A stretch of DNA of 11,798 nt from Alphaproteobacteria bacterium. GTDB lineage: Bacteria > Pseudomonadota > Alphaproteobacteria > Rhizobiales > Xanthobacteraceae. The stretch lies in assembly GCA_005883115.1 (NCBI GenBank), contig VAZQ01000039.1:1-11798 (forward strand), written 5' to 3'. Within the stretch, counting starts at the first letter, position 1; each line of letters opens with the position of its first letter. Under the pieces are notes generated by a model. That model saw nothing but the letters and a program-made list of their open reading frames with translations, did not search any database and was not told the origin of the DNA. This document shows, in pieces, positions 5,815 to 11,798 of the stretch. The translations under genes were made by a program, and so were the position numbers.

Positions 5815-7851
5815 ATGTCATCCAATTCAGTCGCCACGTCTCACGAGAACCGTCTCGCGCACGAGACGAGCCCCTATCTGCTTCAACATAAACACAATCC
5901 GGTCGACTGGTGGCCGTGGGGAACCGAGGCGCTCGCCGAAGCAAAGCGCACCAACAAACCGATCCTGCTCTCGGTCGGCTATGCGGCCTGCCATTGGTGC
6001 CATGTGATGGCGCACGAGAGTTTCGAGGACGCGAAAACTGCGGAGGTCATGAACGATCTGTTCGTCAACATCAAAGTGGATCGCGAAGAGCGTCCCGACA
6101 TCGACCAGATCTACATGTCGGCTTTGCACCACCTCGGTGAGCACGGCGGCTGGCCGCTGACGATGTTCCTCACGCCGAACGCTGAGCCGTTCTGGGGCGG
6201 CACTTACTTTCCCAATACCGCCCGTTATGGGAAGCCGGCGTTCGCCGACCTCTTGCGTGAGGTCGAGCGCGTGTTCCGCGAAAACCCCCAAAGCGTGGAG
6301 CAGAACCGCAGCGCGCTTATGGCACGGCTAATGGCCAGCGCGAGGCCCACGGAGCGCGTGGTGATTGCCGCACCCGACCTCGATCGGGCTGCCGATCAAC
6401 TCTTGAGCTTAATCGATCCGGTCAACGGCGGTATACGCGGCGCGCCCAAATTCCCGCAGTCAATGATGCTGGAATTTTTGTGGCGTGCGGGCGAGCGCAC
6501 GAACAACAATCGACGTTTCGCGGCGGTGGAACTTACGCTCGCTCGCATTTGCGAGGGCGGCATCTACGATCATCTCGGAGGCGGCTTCTCGCGGTATTCG
6601 GTCGACGAGCGCTGGCTGGTTCCGCATTTCGAAAAGATGCTTTACGACAATGCGCTCCTGCTCGAACTGCTCGCGGTCGCCTACCTTCGCTCGAGGAATG
6701 ACTTGTTCCGGCGTCGCGCGCGCGAGACGGTGGCTTGGCTGACGCGAGAAATGACAACACCGGAGGGAGCGTTTTGCGCTTCACTGGACGCCGATTCGGA
6801 AGGTGAAGAGGGCAAATTCTATGTCTGGTCGCTGGAGGAGGTGACGAGCGCATTAAGTAGGGATGACGCCGCCTTCTTTGCCGCCCACTATGACGTCACT
6901 GCTGAGGGCAATTTCGAAGGCCACAATATTCTTAATCGCCTCAAGCATATCCCGCGCAGTATGGAGGACGAGCAAAGGCTCACGCCATCACGCGAAAAGT
7001 TATTGAGCCTGCGCGAGAAACGAGTGCGGCCGGGCCTCGACGACAAAATCTTAGCGGACTGGAATGGCTTGATGATTGCCGCGCTCGTCAACGCTGGTCT
7101 CGCGTTGGACGAGCCACTCTGGCTCGAAATGGCGGCGCGCGCCTTCCTGTTTATTGATGCCAAGATGGCGCACGGCGACCGCCTCGGCCATTCCTGGCGC
7201 GCAGGCAAACTGCTCGTTCCAGGGCTCGCCTCCGATCACGCCGCCATGATCCGCGCCGCACTGGCGCTGCACGAGGCTACGGGGGAGCAAGCATATCTCG
7301 AGCGTGCACTTGCCTGGCAGGCGACGCTCGACCGGCACTACGCTAATGCGGAGAACGGCGGCTATTTCCTCACGGCCGACGACGCCGTCGGTTTGGTCGT
7401 GCGGCCCAATTCCACCAGTGACGATGCGACACCGAATCCCAACGCCCTTGCGGCGCAGAACCTGATCCGCCTCGCGTTGTTCACCGGTCAGCACGCCTGG
7501 CGCGATAAGGCCGATCGGCTATTCGAAGGCATGGCTGCGAGCGCGGGCGAAAATCTGTATGCGCATCTCGCGTTGCTCAACGCACTTGACCTGCGCCTGC
7601 GCGGTGCGGAGATCGTCGTGGCGGGAGAGGACGAGCGCGCCAACGAACTCCTCGCCGCCGCGCGCCAGCTTGCCTTCTTTGACCGCGTCGTGCTGCGTGC
7701 GTCGCCAGCGCTGGCTCCCGACCATCCCGCCCACGACAAGGTCGATGTGGCCGCGCAGAGCGCAGCCTTCATCTGCGTCGGCGAGACTTGCTCGCTGCCG
7801 GTGCGTGAGCCTGATGCGATTGCCGAAGCTGTGCGCGCGGCGCGCCGCTGA
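5815..7851 (+). CDS. DUF255 thioredoxin-domain protein (YyaL/SSP411 family)
   Basis: This 678-residue protein belongs to the widespread YyaL / spermatogenesis-associated-protein-20 family: an N-terminal thioredoxin-like DUF255 domain followed by an (alpha/alpha)-barrel region related to six-hairpin glycosidases and epimerases. The start of the conserved part is HETSPYLLQHKHNPVDWW, soon followed by the CHWC redox motif at residues 59-62. Later blocks include GGIYDHLGGGFSRYSVD, HFEKMLYDNALLLELLA and RPGLDDKILADWNGLM. There is no signal peptide or membrane segment, so it is probably cytosolic. The biochemical role of the family is not settled, and I infer none. The ATG at 5815 is ten residues before the conserved block and has only a poor ribosome-binding site. 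It is the only plus-strand gene left of the proposed origin, and its TGA directly abuts the rho stop. Confidence 0.93.
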   Translation: MSSNSVATSHENRLAHETSPYLLQHKHNPVDWWPWGTEALAEAKRTNKPILLSVGYAACHWCHVMAHESFEDAKTAEVMNDLFVNIKVDREERPDIDQIYMSALHHLGEHGGWPLTMFLTPNAEPFWGGTYFPNTARYGKPAFADLLREVERVFRENPQSVEQNRSALMARLMASARPTERVVIAAPDLDRAADQLLSLIDPVNGGIRGAPKFPQSMMLEFLWRAGERTNNNRRFAAVELTLARICEGGIYDHLGGGFSRYSVDERWLVPHFEKMLYDNALLLELLAVAYLRSRNDLFRRRARETVAWLTREMTTPEGAFCASLDADSEGEEGKFYVWSLEEVTSALSRDDAAFFAAHYDVTAEGNFEGHNILNRLKHIPRSMEDEQRLTPSREKLLSLREKRVRPGLDDKILADWNGLMIAALVNAGLALDEPLWLEMAARAFLFIDAKMAHGDRLGHSWRAGKLLVPGLASDHAAMIRAALALHEATGEQAYLERALAWQATLDRHYANAENGGYFLTADDAVGLVVRPNSTSDDATPNPNALAAQNLIRLALFTGQHAWRDKADRLFEGMAASAGENLYAHLALLNALDLRLRGAEIVVAGEDERANELLAAARQLAFFDRVVLRASPALAPDHPAHDKVDVAAQSAAFICVGETCSLPVREPDAIAEAVRAARR

Positions 7852-9117
7852 TCACGCGTTCATCGACTCGAAGAAGTCGCCATTGGTCTTGGTGTTGCGC
7901 AGCTTATCGAGCAGGAAGTCGATTCCATCCATGGTTCCCATCGGATTGAGGATGCGACGCAGAATATACATTTTCTTGAGCTGATCGGACGGCACCAGCA
8001 GTTCCTCCTTGCGTGTGCCGGACCGCGTGATGTCCATGGCAGGGAACGTGCGTTTGTCGGCCACTTTGCGGTCGAGAATTATTTCAGAATTGCCGGTTCC
8101 CTTGAACTCCTCGAAGATCACTTCGTCCATGCGGCTGCCGGTGTCGATCAGCGCGGTGGCGATAATGGTGAGCGAACCGCCTTCTTCGATGTTGCGGGCG
8201 GCGCCGAAGAAGCGCTTCGGCCGCTGCAGCGCGTTTGCGTCGACGCCGCCGGTGAGCACCTTGCCGGAGGACGGCACCACCGTGTTGTAGGCGCGCCCGA
8301 GCCGAGTAATGGAATCAAGTAGGATGACCACATCACGGCTGTGCTCAACCAGACGCTTGGCCTTCTCGATCACCATTTCCGCGACCTGAACATGGCGCGA
8401 TGCCGGTTCGTCGAAGGTCGAGGATACGACCTCGCCCTTCACCGAACGCTGCATGTCGGTCACCTCCTCCGGCCGCTCGTCGATGAGTAGCACGATCAGG
8501 TAGCATTCCGGATGGTTCGCGGTGATGGCGTGGGCGATGTTCTGCAATAGCACCGTTTTGCCTGTGCGCGGCGGCGACACGATCAGCGCACGCTGGCCTT
8601 TGCCGATCGGTGCAACGATATCAATCACGCGCGGAGAGAGATCCTTCTTGGTCGCATCCTCATGCTCCATGCGTAGCCGCTCCTCGGGGTAGAGCGGGGT
8701 GAGATTGTCGAAATTGACCTTGTGGCGCGCCTTCTCCGGATCCTCAAAATTGATCGTGTTGACCTTGAGTAGCGCAAAATAGCGCTCGCCTTCCTTGGGC
8801 GAGCGGATGTGACCATCGATCGTGTCACCGGTGCGCAGCCCGAACCGGCGGATCTGCGAAGGCGACACGTAGATGTCGTCCGGCCCGGGCAGGTAATTTG
8901 CTTCCGGCGAGCGTAGGAAGCCGAAGCCGTCGGAGAGCACCTCGACCACGCCTTCACCGACGATATCGGTCTCGCGCATGGAGAGTTGTTTGAGAATACC
9001 GAACATCAGCTCCTGCTTGCGCATGGTGCTGGCATTTTCGACCTCGAGCTCCTCGGCGAACGAGACAAGCTCGGCCGGCGTTTTGGACTTGAGGTCCTGG
9101 AGTTTCATTTCCCGCAT
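7852..9117 (-). CDS. rho: Transcription termination factor Rho
   Basis: Rho is the hexameric ATP-dependent RNA translocase that ends transcription at Rho-dependent sites. The chosen start at 9117 gives 421 residues beginning MREMKLQDLKSKTPAEL, the usual alphaproteobacterial N-terminus. AGGA lies eight bases upstream. The frame is open 39 codons further up to 9234, but that stretch is not Rho-like. The RNA-binding domain shows GFGFLRS (64-70) and DIYVSPSQIRRF (81-92). The ATPase core has Walker A PPRTGKT (182-188), Walker B VVILLDS (263-269) and the Q/R-loop block LTGGVDANALQRPKRFFGAA (288-307). There is no space for a terminator before the convergent DUF255 gene. It follows hemJ on the same strand after a 232-bp leader, so it could be expressed both from its own promoter and by read-through. 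Confidence 0.98.
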   Translation of the reverse strand: MREMKLQDLKSKTPAELVSFAEELEVENASTMRKQELMFGILKQLSMRETDIVGEGVVEVLSDGFGFLRSPEANYLPGPDDIYVSPSQIRRFGLRTGDTIDGHIRSPKEGERYFALLKVNTINFEDPEKARHKVNFDNLTPLYPEERLRMEHEDATKKDLSPRVIDIVAPIGKGQRALIVSPPRTGKTVLLQNIAHAITANHPECYLIVLLIDERPEEVTDMQRSVKGEVVSSTFDEPASRHVQVAEMVIEKAKRLVEHSRDVVILLDSITRLGRAYNTVVPSSGKVLTGGVDANALQRPKRFFGAARNIEEGGSLTIIATALIDTGSRMDEVIFEEFKGTGNSEIILDRKVADKRTFPAMDITRSGTRKEELLVPSDQLKKMYILRRILNPMGTMDGIDFLLDKLRNTKTNGDFFESMNA

Positions 9118-9349
9118 ACGGGGGAGTCCTATGGAGGGGATCGGTGACTGAAAAAAGCTGCCGATCGGTACGGAAGGAGAATCGCAGGTCTTAAGCGGGG
9201 GGCTTGGCCCCGATACAAGAACCGGCTCCCGCACTTGGGCCGGTAACTCAATGCATCTGCCTGCGTTCGGGGAGATGAACCCAAGATAGGTAAAGACGGT
9301 TCCTTGCGCAAGTGCCGCGCGTGGCCGCCGGCGCTTTGTTGTGGGCTAA
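9118..9349 (-). promoter_or_regulatory. rho leader / hemJ-rho intergenic region with inverted repeats
   Basis: This 232-bp gap upstream of rho holds three inverted repeats. ACCGGC/GCCGGT (9221-9226 and 9239-9244) has a 12-base loop. GGGGC/GCCCC (9199-9203 and 9207-9211) has a 3-base loop. GATCGG/CCGATC (9139-9144 and 9161-9166) has a 16-base loop containing six consecutive T on the minus strand, and ends about 20 bases before the Rho ribosome-binding site. None is a canonical terminator. Autoregulation of rho through its leader is known in other bacteria, for example E. coli; applying it here is inference. Confidence 0.4.
9283..9311 (-). promoter_or_regulatory. Possible sigma70-type promoter for rho
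   Basis: On the minus strand, TTGCGC (9311-9306) and TATCTT (9288-9283) are separated by exactly 17 bp and stand about 165 bp before the rho start. They match the consensus hexamers at three and four of six positions, so this is a weak candidate. Confidence 0.25.
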
Positions 9350-9772
9350 TCAGAATGGCTTAACGATTGCGAGGATGACGATCCCGATCATGAGCACGGC
9401 TGGCACTTCATTGATAAATCGATAGAATTTCTGAGGGTGACGGTTCTGGTCACGGGCGAAGTCACGCACGCAGCGCACAAAAAATCCGTGCAAGGCGGAG
9501 AGCCCGAGAACCAAGATGACCTTCGCCTGCAGCCATCCCGAGGCGTAGGAGCCGCCGGTCAACGCAAGCCATAAGCCGAGCACCCAACTCACCACCATAG
9601 CGGGCGTGGTGATCACGTTGAGGAGGCGCCGCTCCATGATTTTGAAAGTTTCAGACTGCTTGGAGCGGGGCTCGGCCTCGCAATGATAGACGAATAGCCG
9701 TGGCAGATAGAGCATTCCCGCCATCCAGGCGATGATTGCGATCACATGGAATGCCTTGAGCCACACGTACAT
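9350..9772 (-). CDS. hemJ: Protoporphyrinogen oxidase HemJ (UPF0093 family)
   Basis: HemJ is an inner-membrane heme protein that oxidises protoporphyrinogen IX to protoporphyrin IX, the penultimate step of heme synthesis in many proteobacteria lacking HemG or HemY. The 140-residue protein begins MYVWLKAFHVIAIIAWMAG. It has about four hydrophobic helices: near residues 4-28, 53-72, 82-102 and 122-138. The conserved histidine (H9) and lysine (K84 in WLQAKVILVLG) match the two residues reported as essential in the family. The start at 9772 is preceded by GAGGAG, which overlaps the TGA of hemE 14 bp upstream. That arrangement points to a hemE-hemJ operon with coupled translation. Adjacency to another heme-pathway enzyme strengthens the assignment over a generic membrane protein. 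Confidence 0.93.
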   Translation of the reverse strand: MYVWLKAFHVIAIIAWMAGMLYLPRLFVYHCEAEPRSKQSETFKIMERRLLNVITTPAMVVSWVLGLWLALTGGSYASGWLQAKVILVLGLSALHGFFVRCVRDFARDQNRHPQKFYRFINEVPAVLMIGIVILAIVKPF

Positions 9773-9786
9773 GCCTTACCCGCTCC

Positions 9787-10821
9787 TCATCTACCTTCTA
9801 CCGCGCGCACGCGGGCAAGCATCTGCTCCACATGCGCAATCGGCGTCTGCGGCAAGACACCGTGTCCGAGATTGAAGATAAACGGCCGCCCGGAGAACGC
9901 TTTCAGTATCGCCTCTACGGAGCGGTCCAGTGCAGCGCCACCAGCAAGCAGCACCAGCGGGTCGAGATTTCCCTGCACCGGCACGTCCATCGCAACGTGC
10001 TCCCGCAAGAAAACGGGATCGACTGTCCAATCGAGGCTAATGGCGTCAACCGGCACGCCTTCTACATAGCGCAACAGTGTGGTGCCGGCACCGCGAGGAA
10101 ATCCGATTATTTTTGCGTTCGCGACCTGGTGGCGAACCTTGGCGATAATTCTCTGGATAGGTTCGATGCACCACCGATGGAATTCTTCTGCCGGCAGTAC
10201 ACCGGCCCAGGTATCAAAGATCTGCACCGCATCGACGCCTGCCTCCAGCTGCCGAACAAGGTAGCTGGCAGATGCCTCGATGAGTTTTTCGATCAGGTCA
10301 CTAAATCCCTGCGGATCCTGATAGGCAAAACGCCGGGCCGGTTCCTGCTCGGATGTACCACTACCTGCGACCATGTAGGTTGCAACCGTCCACGGCGCGC
10401 CGCAAAACCCAAGCAGTGAAACGGCTGGCGGAAGATCTTCCTTCACTCGCTCAATCGTCTCGTAAATTGCTGTAAGTACACCGTGGTCAAGTTCGGTCTT
10501 CAGCTGTGTCACGCCTCGGCGATCTGTAATTGCATCGAGCTGCGGTCCCTCGTTGAGGGTAAACTGTACAGATTGTCCCAGTGCATATGGGACGACCAGG
10601 ATGTCGGAAAACAGAATTGCCGCATCGAAACCAAATCGACGGATCGGTTGAAGCGTCGCTTCAGCCGCAAGTTCGGGCGTAAAACAGAGCTTAAAAAAAT
10701 CTCCGGCTTTCTCACGCAGCTTTCGATATTCCGGCAGATAGCGGCCGGCCTGTCGCATCAACCAGATCGGCGGCGGACTGCGACACTGGCGATTAAGAAC
10801 ATCGAGAAGAGGTTTTGTCAC
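9787..10821 (-). CDS. hemE: Uroporphyrinogen decarboxylase HemE
   Basis: HemE removes the four acetate carboxyls of uroporphyrinogen III to give coproporphyrinogen III in the cytosol. Visible blocks are PPIWLMRQAGRYLPEYR (about 17-33), FGFDAAILFSDILVVPYALG (with the catalytic Asp in FSDI near 73), GFCGAPWTVATYMVAG, IFDTWAGVLP and NLGHGVLPQTP near the C-terminus. The length is 344 residues, normal for the family. I place the start at the GTG at 10821 (reading MTKPLLDVL), because GGGA lies eight bases upstream of it. The TTG at 10827, two codons earlier, is also possible but leaves only two bases after GGGA. Its promoter must lie in the candidate oriC, as in Caulobacter, where hemE transcription starts inside the origin. 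Confidence 0.96.
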   Translation of the reverse strand: MTKPLLDVLNRQCRSPPPIWLMRQAGRYLPEYRKLREKAGDFFKLCFTPELAAEATLQPIRRFGFDAAILFSDILVVPYALGQSVQFTLNEGPQLDAITDRRGVTQLKTELDHGVLTAIYETIERVKEDLPPAVSLLGFCGAPWTVATYMVAGSGTSEQEPARRFAYQDPQGFSDLIEKLIEASASYLVRQLEAGVDAVQIFDTWAGVLPAEEFHRWCIEPIQRIIAKVRHQVANAKIIGFPRGAGTTLLRYVEGVPVDAISLDWTVDPVFLREHVAMDVPVQGNLDPLVLLAGGAALDRSVEAILKAFSGRPFIFNLGHGVLPQTPIAHVEQMLARVRAVEGR

Positions 10822-10860
10822 AAGCAATATCCCGATGTGACCCTTCCCTTAAACGTAGAT

Positions 10861-10900
10861 CTTAAGAATCTTTGTTTTTATTGTTGGAGTGTTGATTTGA
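10861..10900. other. AT-rich block, candidate DNA-unwinding element
   Basis: 29 of 40 bases are A or T, including the T-rich run TTTGTTTTTATTGTTG (10871-10886), in an otherwise GC-rich window. It sits directly beside the first DnaA-box-like sites, the usual arrangement of an unwinding element. It also overlaps the presumed hemE promoter region. Confidence 0.5.
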
Positions 10901-11044
10901 CTCGTACATCTCTGTCCACATGCTGTCCACGTTGAGCAAAGTTATTCCGGTCCTGTGGAGCAAATTGTGATCCATGGAAGCTAGTTCGAGAGTGCAAGGT
11001 TTATCGCTTCTTCCATCCTGTCTCGTGATTGGTAATCCAGATCT

Positions 11045-11067
11045 GATTCACATCTACCCGGTGAATC
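11045..11067. repeat. 7-bp inverted repeat in candidate oriC
   Basis: GATTCAC (11045-11051) and GTGAATC (11061-11067) are perfect complements around a 9-base spacer. The left arm falls within one of the better DnaA-box-like 9-mers. Confidence 0.5.
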
Positions 11068-11088
11068 GGTCCATGACTGCCAGCACTC

Positions 11089-11109
11089 TCCCCATATCTA
11101 TAGTGGGGA
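11089..11109. repeat. 6-bp inverted repeat in candidate oriC
   Basis: TCCCCA (11089-11094) and TGGGGA (11104-11109) are perfect complements around an AT-rich 9-base spacer. No T-run follows on either strand, so a terminator reading is not supported. Confidence 0.4.
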
Positions 11110-11193
11110 ATGCCTGAGGGCTTCGGCCGGTCCCGGACTTGCACTTGGGTGCTACTCGTGGCCTTCTCCCCGACAATCCACAGCTGGTCCCCA

Positions 11194-11798
11194 ATGCCGC
11201 AACGTACCGGTAGCAGCTATTTCCATCTTCATCTCGTGTCGGATGCGACCGGCGAGACGTTGACTACCGTCGCCCGCGCGGCGACGGCGCAATACACGAA
11301 AGTCTCGGCCGTGGAACACATCTATCCTTTAGTCCGGACGCAGAAACAACTCGATCGTGTACTGGCTGAAATCGAAGAATCGCCCGGTATCGTTCTCTAC
11401 ACCCTCCTTGACGATGTACTCCTTCAGCGACTTGAAAATCATTGCCGTGAGCTGAGCCTGCCCTGCTTATCGATCCTGGGACCGGTGCTGCAGCTTCTAC
11501 AATCCTATCTTGGAACTGAAACATCGCATCGTGTCGGGGCGCAACACACCCTGAATGCTGATTATTTCAAGCGTATCGATGCGCTCAATTACACCATGCT
11601 GCATGATGACGGCCAGCATCTGGAGGGCTTGGAAGAAGCTGATGTGGTGCTCGTCGGGGTATCGCGTACGTCCAAGACGCCCACCTCGATTTATCTGGCA
11701 AACCGCGGCGTAAAGACCGGTAACGTACCGGTCGTGCCGGGGGTTGAGATCTCGAGGCATGTAGAGCAGCTCTCACGTCCGCTTGTAGTCGGCCTCTA
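11194..11798 (+). CDS. PPSR-family kinase/pyrophosphorylase (DUF299; PPDK or PEP-synthase regulator), N-terminal 201 residues
   Basis: Members of this family both phosphorylate (using ADP) and dephosphorylate (using phosphate) a threonine on pyruvate phosphate dikinase or PEP synthase, switching it off and on. The 201 residues seen run off the right edge. They show FHLHLVSDATGET (10-22), NADYFKRIDALNYTMLHDDG (121-140) and the P-loop GVSRTSKT (155-162) followed by PTSIYLANRG. This is the RP001-equivalent gene that borders oriC in many alphaproteobacteria. The ATG at 11194 lies eight codons before the conserved start of the family and lacks a clear ribosome-binding site. A GTG at 11158 in the same frame is possible but would overlap a DnaA-box-like site. 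Whether the partner is the dikinase or the synthase cannot be told here. Confidence 0.93.
   Translation, partial: MPQRTGSSYFHLHLVSDATGETLTTVARAATAQYTKVSAVEHIYPLVRTQKQLDRVLAEIEESPGIVLYTLLDDVLLQRLENHCRELSLPCLSILGPVLQLLQSYLGTETSHRVGAQHTLNADYFKRIDALNYTMLHDDGQHLEGLEEADVVLVGVSRTSKTPTSIYLANRGVKTGNVPVVPGVEISRHVEQLSRPLVVGL

Larger units (their letters stand above)
10912..11182. promoter_or_regulatory. Cluster of degenerate DnaA-box-like 9-mers
   Basis: Matches to TTATCCACA at seven of nine are CTGTCCACA (10912-10920, plus), TGTGGAGCA (10954-10962, minus-strand box), TAATCCAGA (11033-11041, plus), TGATTCACA (11044-11052, plus) and CAATCCACA (11174-11182, plus). CTGTCCACG at 10923-10931 is weaker (six of nine). 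Two of them, at 10954 and 11044, match the Caulobacter G-box form TGATCCACA at eight of nine. Confidence 0.5.
10822..11193. other. oriC: Candidate chromosomal origin of replication (hemE-PPSR spacer)
   Basis: This 372-bp stretch without a gene lies between hemE and the PPSR (RP001-like) gene, the place where oriC is found in Caulobacter and conserved across many alphaproteobacteria. It contains an AT-rich block next to several DnaA-box-like 9-mers, two hairpins, and the 5' regions of two divergent genes. parA, parB and two parS sites stand 6.6-8.7 kb away, also typical for an origin. No 9-mer matches TTATCCACA perfectly, so the call rests mainly on conserved position plus composition. Confidence 0.75.

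Noticed and set aside
9146..9184. Intrinsic terminator before rho (T-run near CCGATCGG)
   Set aside because: CCGATCGG has no loop of its own, and the T-run lies inside the loop of the larger repeat, not after a stem.
9118..9234. 39-residue N-terminal extension of Rho from an upstream ATG
   Set aside because: The extension is not Rho-like, while the ATG at 9117 has a suitable ribosome-binding site and gives the usual 421-residue protein.
10849..10865. Possible CtrA site (TTAA repeated) near the hemE side of oriC
   Set aside because: The two TTAA elements are nine bases apart instead of the seven of the CtrA consensus.
1..11798. CRISPR arrays, tRNA or rRNA genes, insertion sequences, prophage or defence genes
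   Set aside because: None seen by eye on either strand; the content is conserved core chromosome.

Overview
This looks like the replication-origin and partition neighbourhood of an alphaproteobacterial chromosome, most likely from the order Hyphomicrobiales (Bradyrhizobium/Xanthobacteraceae-like). The evidence is the gene order parB-parA-rsmG-mnmG-mnmE-rho-hemJ-hemE-[spacer]-PPSR, the protein sequences, the high GC content and two near-perfect parS sites. The conserved alphaproteobacterial hemE-RP001 spacer is where oriC lies in Caulobacter and relatives. The gene to its right is a DUF299/PPSR protein, the RP001 equivalent. The assignment is by recognition, not by a database search.

Layout. 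From 1 to about 4.3 kb, all on the minus strand, are the N-terminal part of parB (cut by the window edge), parA, rsmG and mnmG. One parS site lies inside rsmG and a second lies between mnmG and mnmE. mnmE follows at 4.3-5.7 kb, also on the minus strand. A single plus-strand gene at 5.8-7.85 kb encodes a DUF255 thioredoxin-domain protein, and its stop codon abuts the stop codon of rho. rho (7.85-9.12 kb), a 232-bp rho leader, hemJ and hemE (to 10.82 kb) are on the minus strand. The 372-bp spacer 10822-11193 is the candidate oriC, with an AT-rich block, several degenerate DnaA-box-like 9-mers and two hairpins. The start of a PPSR gene runs rightward off the window.

How the parts fit. ParA, ParB and parS segregate the newly copied origin 6.6-8.7 kb away. 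MnmE and MnmG form the tRNA wobble-uridine modification complex, and RsmG methylates 16S rRNA. HemE and HemJ act in heme synthesis, and Rho terminates transcription. If oriC is where proposed, every gene except the DUF255 gene is transcribed in the direction of fork movement.

The window is mostly conserved core chromosome, and I found no new multi-gene system. The most unusual point is rsmG. An in-frame TAG cuts it off before its conserved C-terminus, which continues intact in the same frame for 36 codons. A quasi-palindromic hairpin begins exactly at that stop codon.
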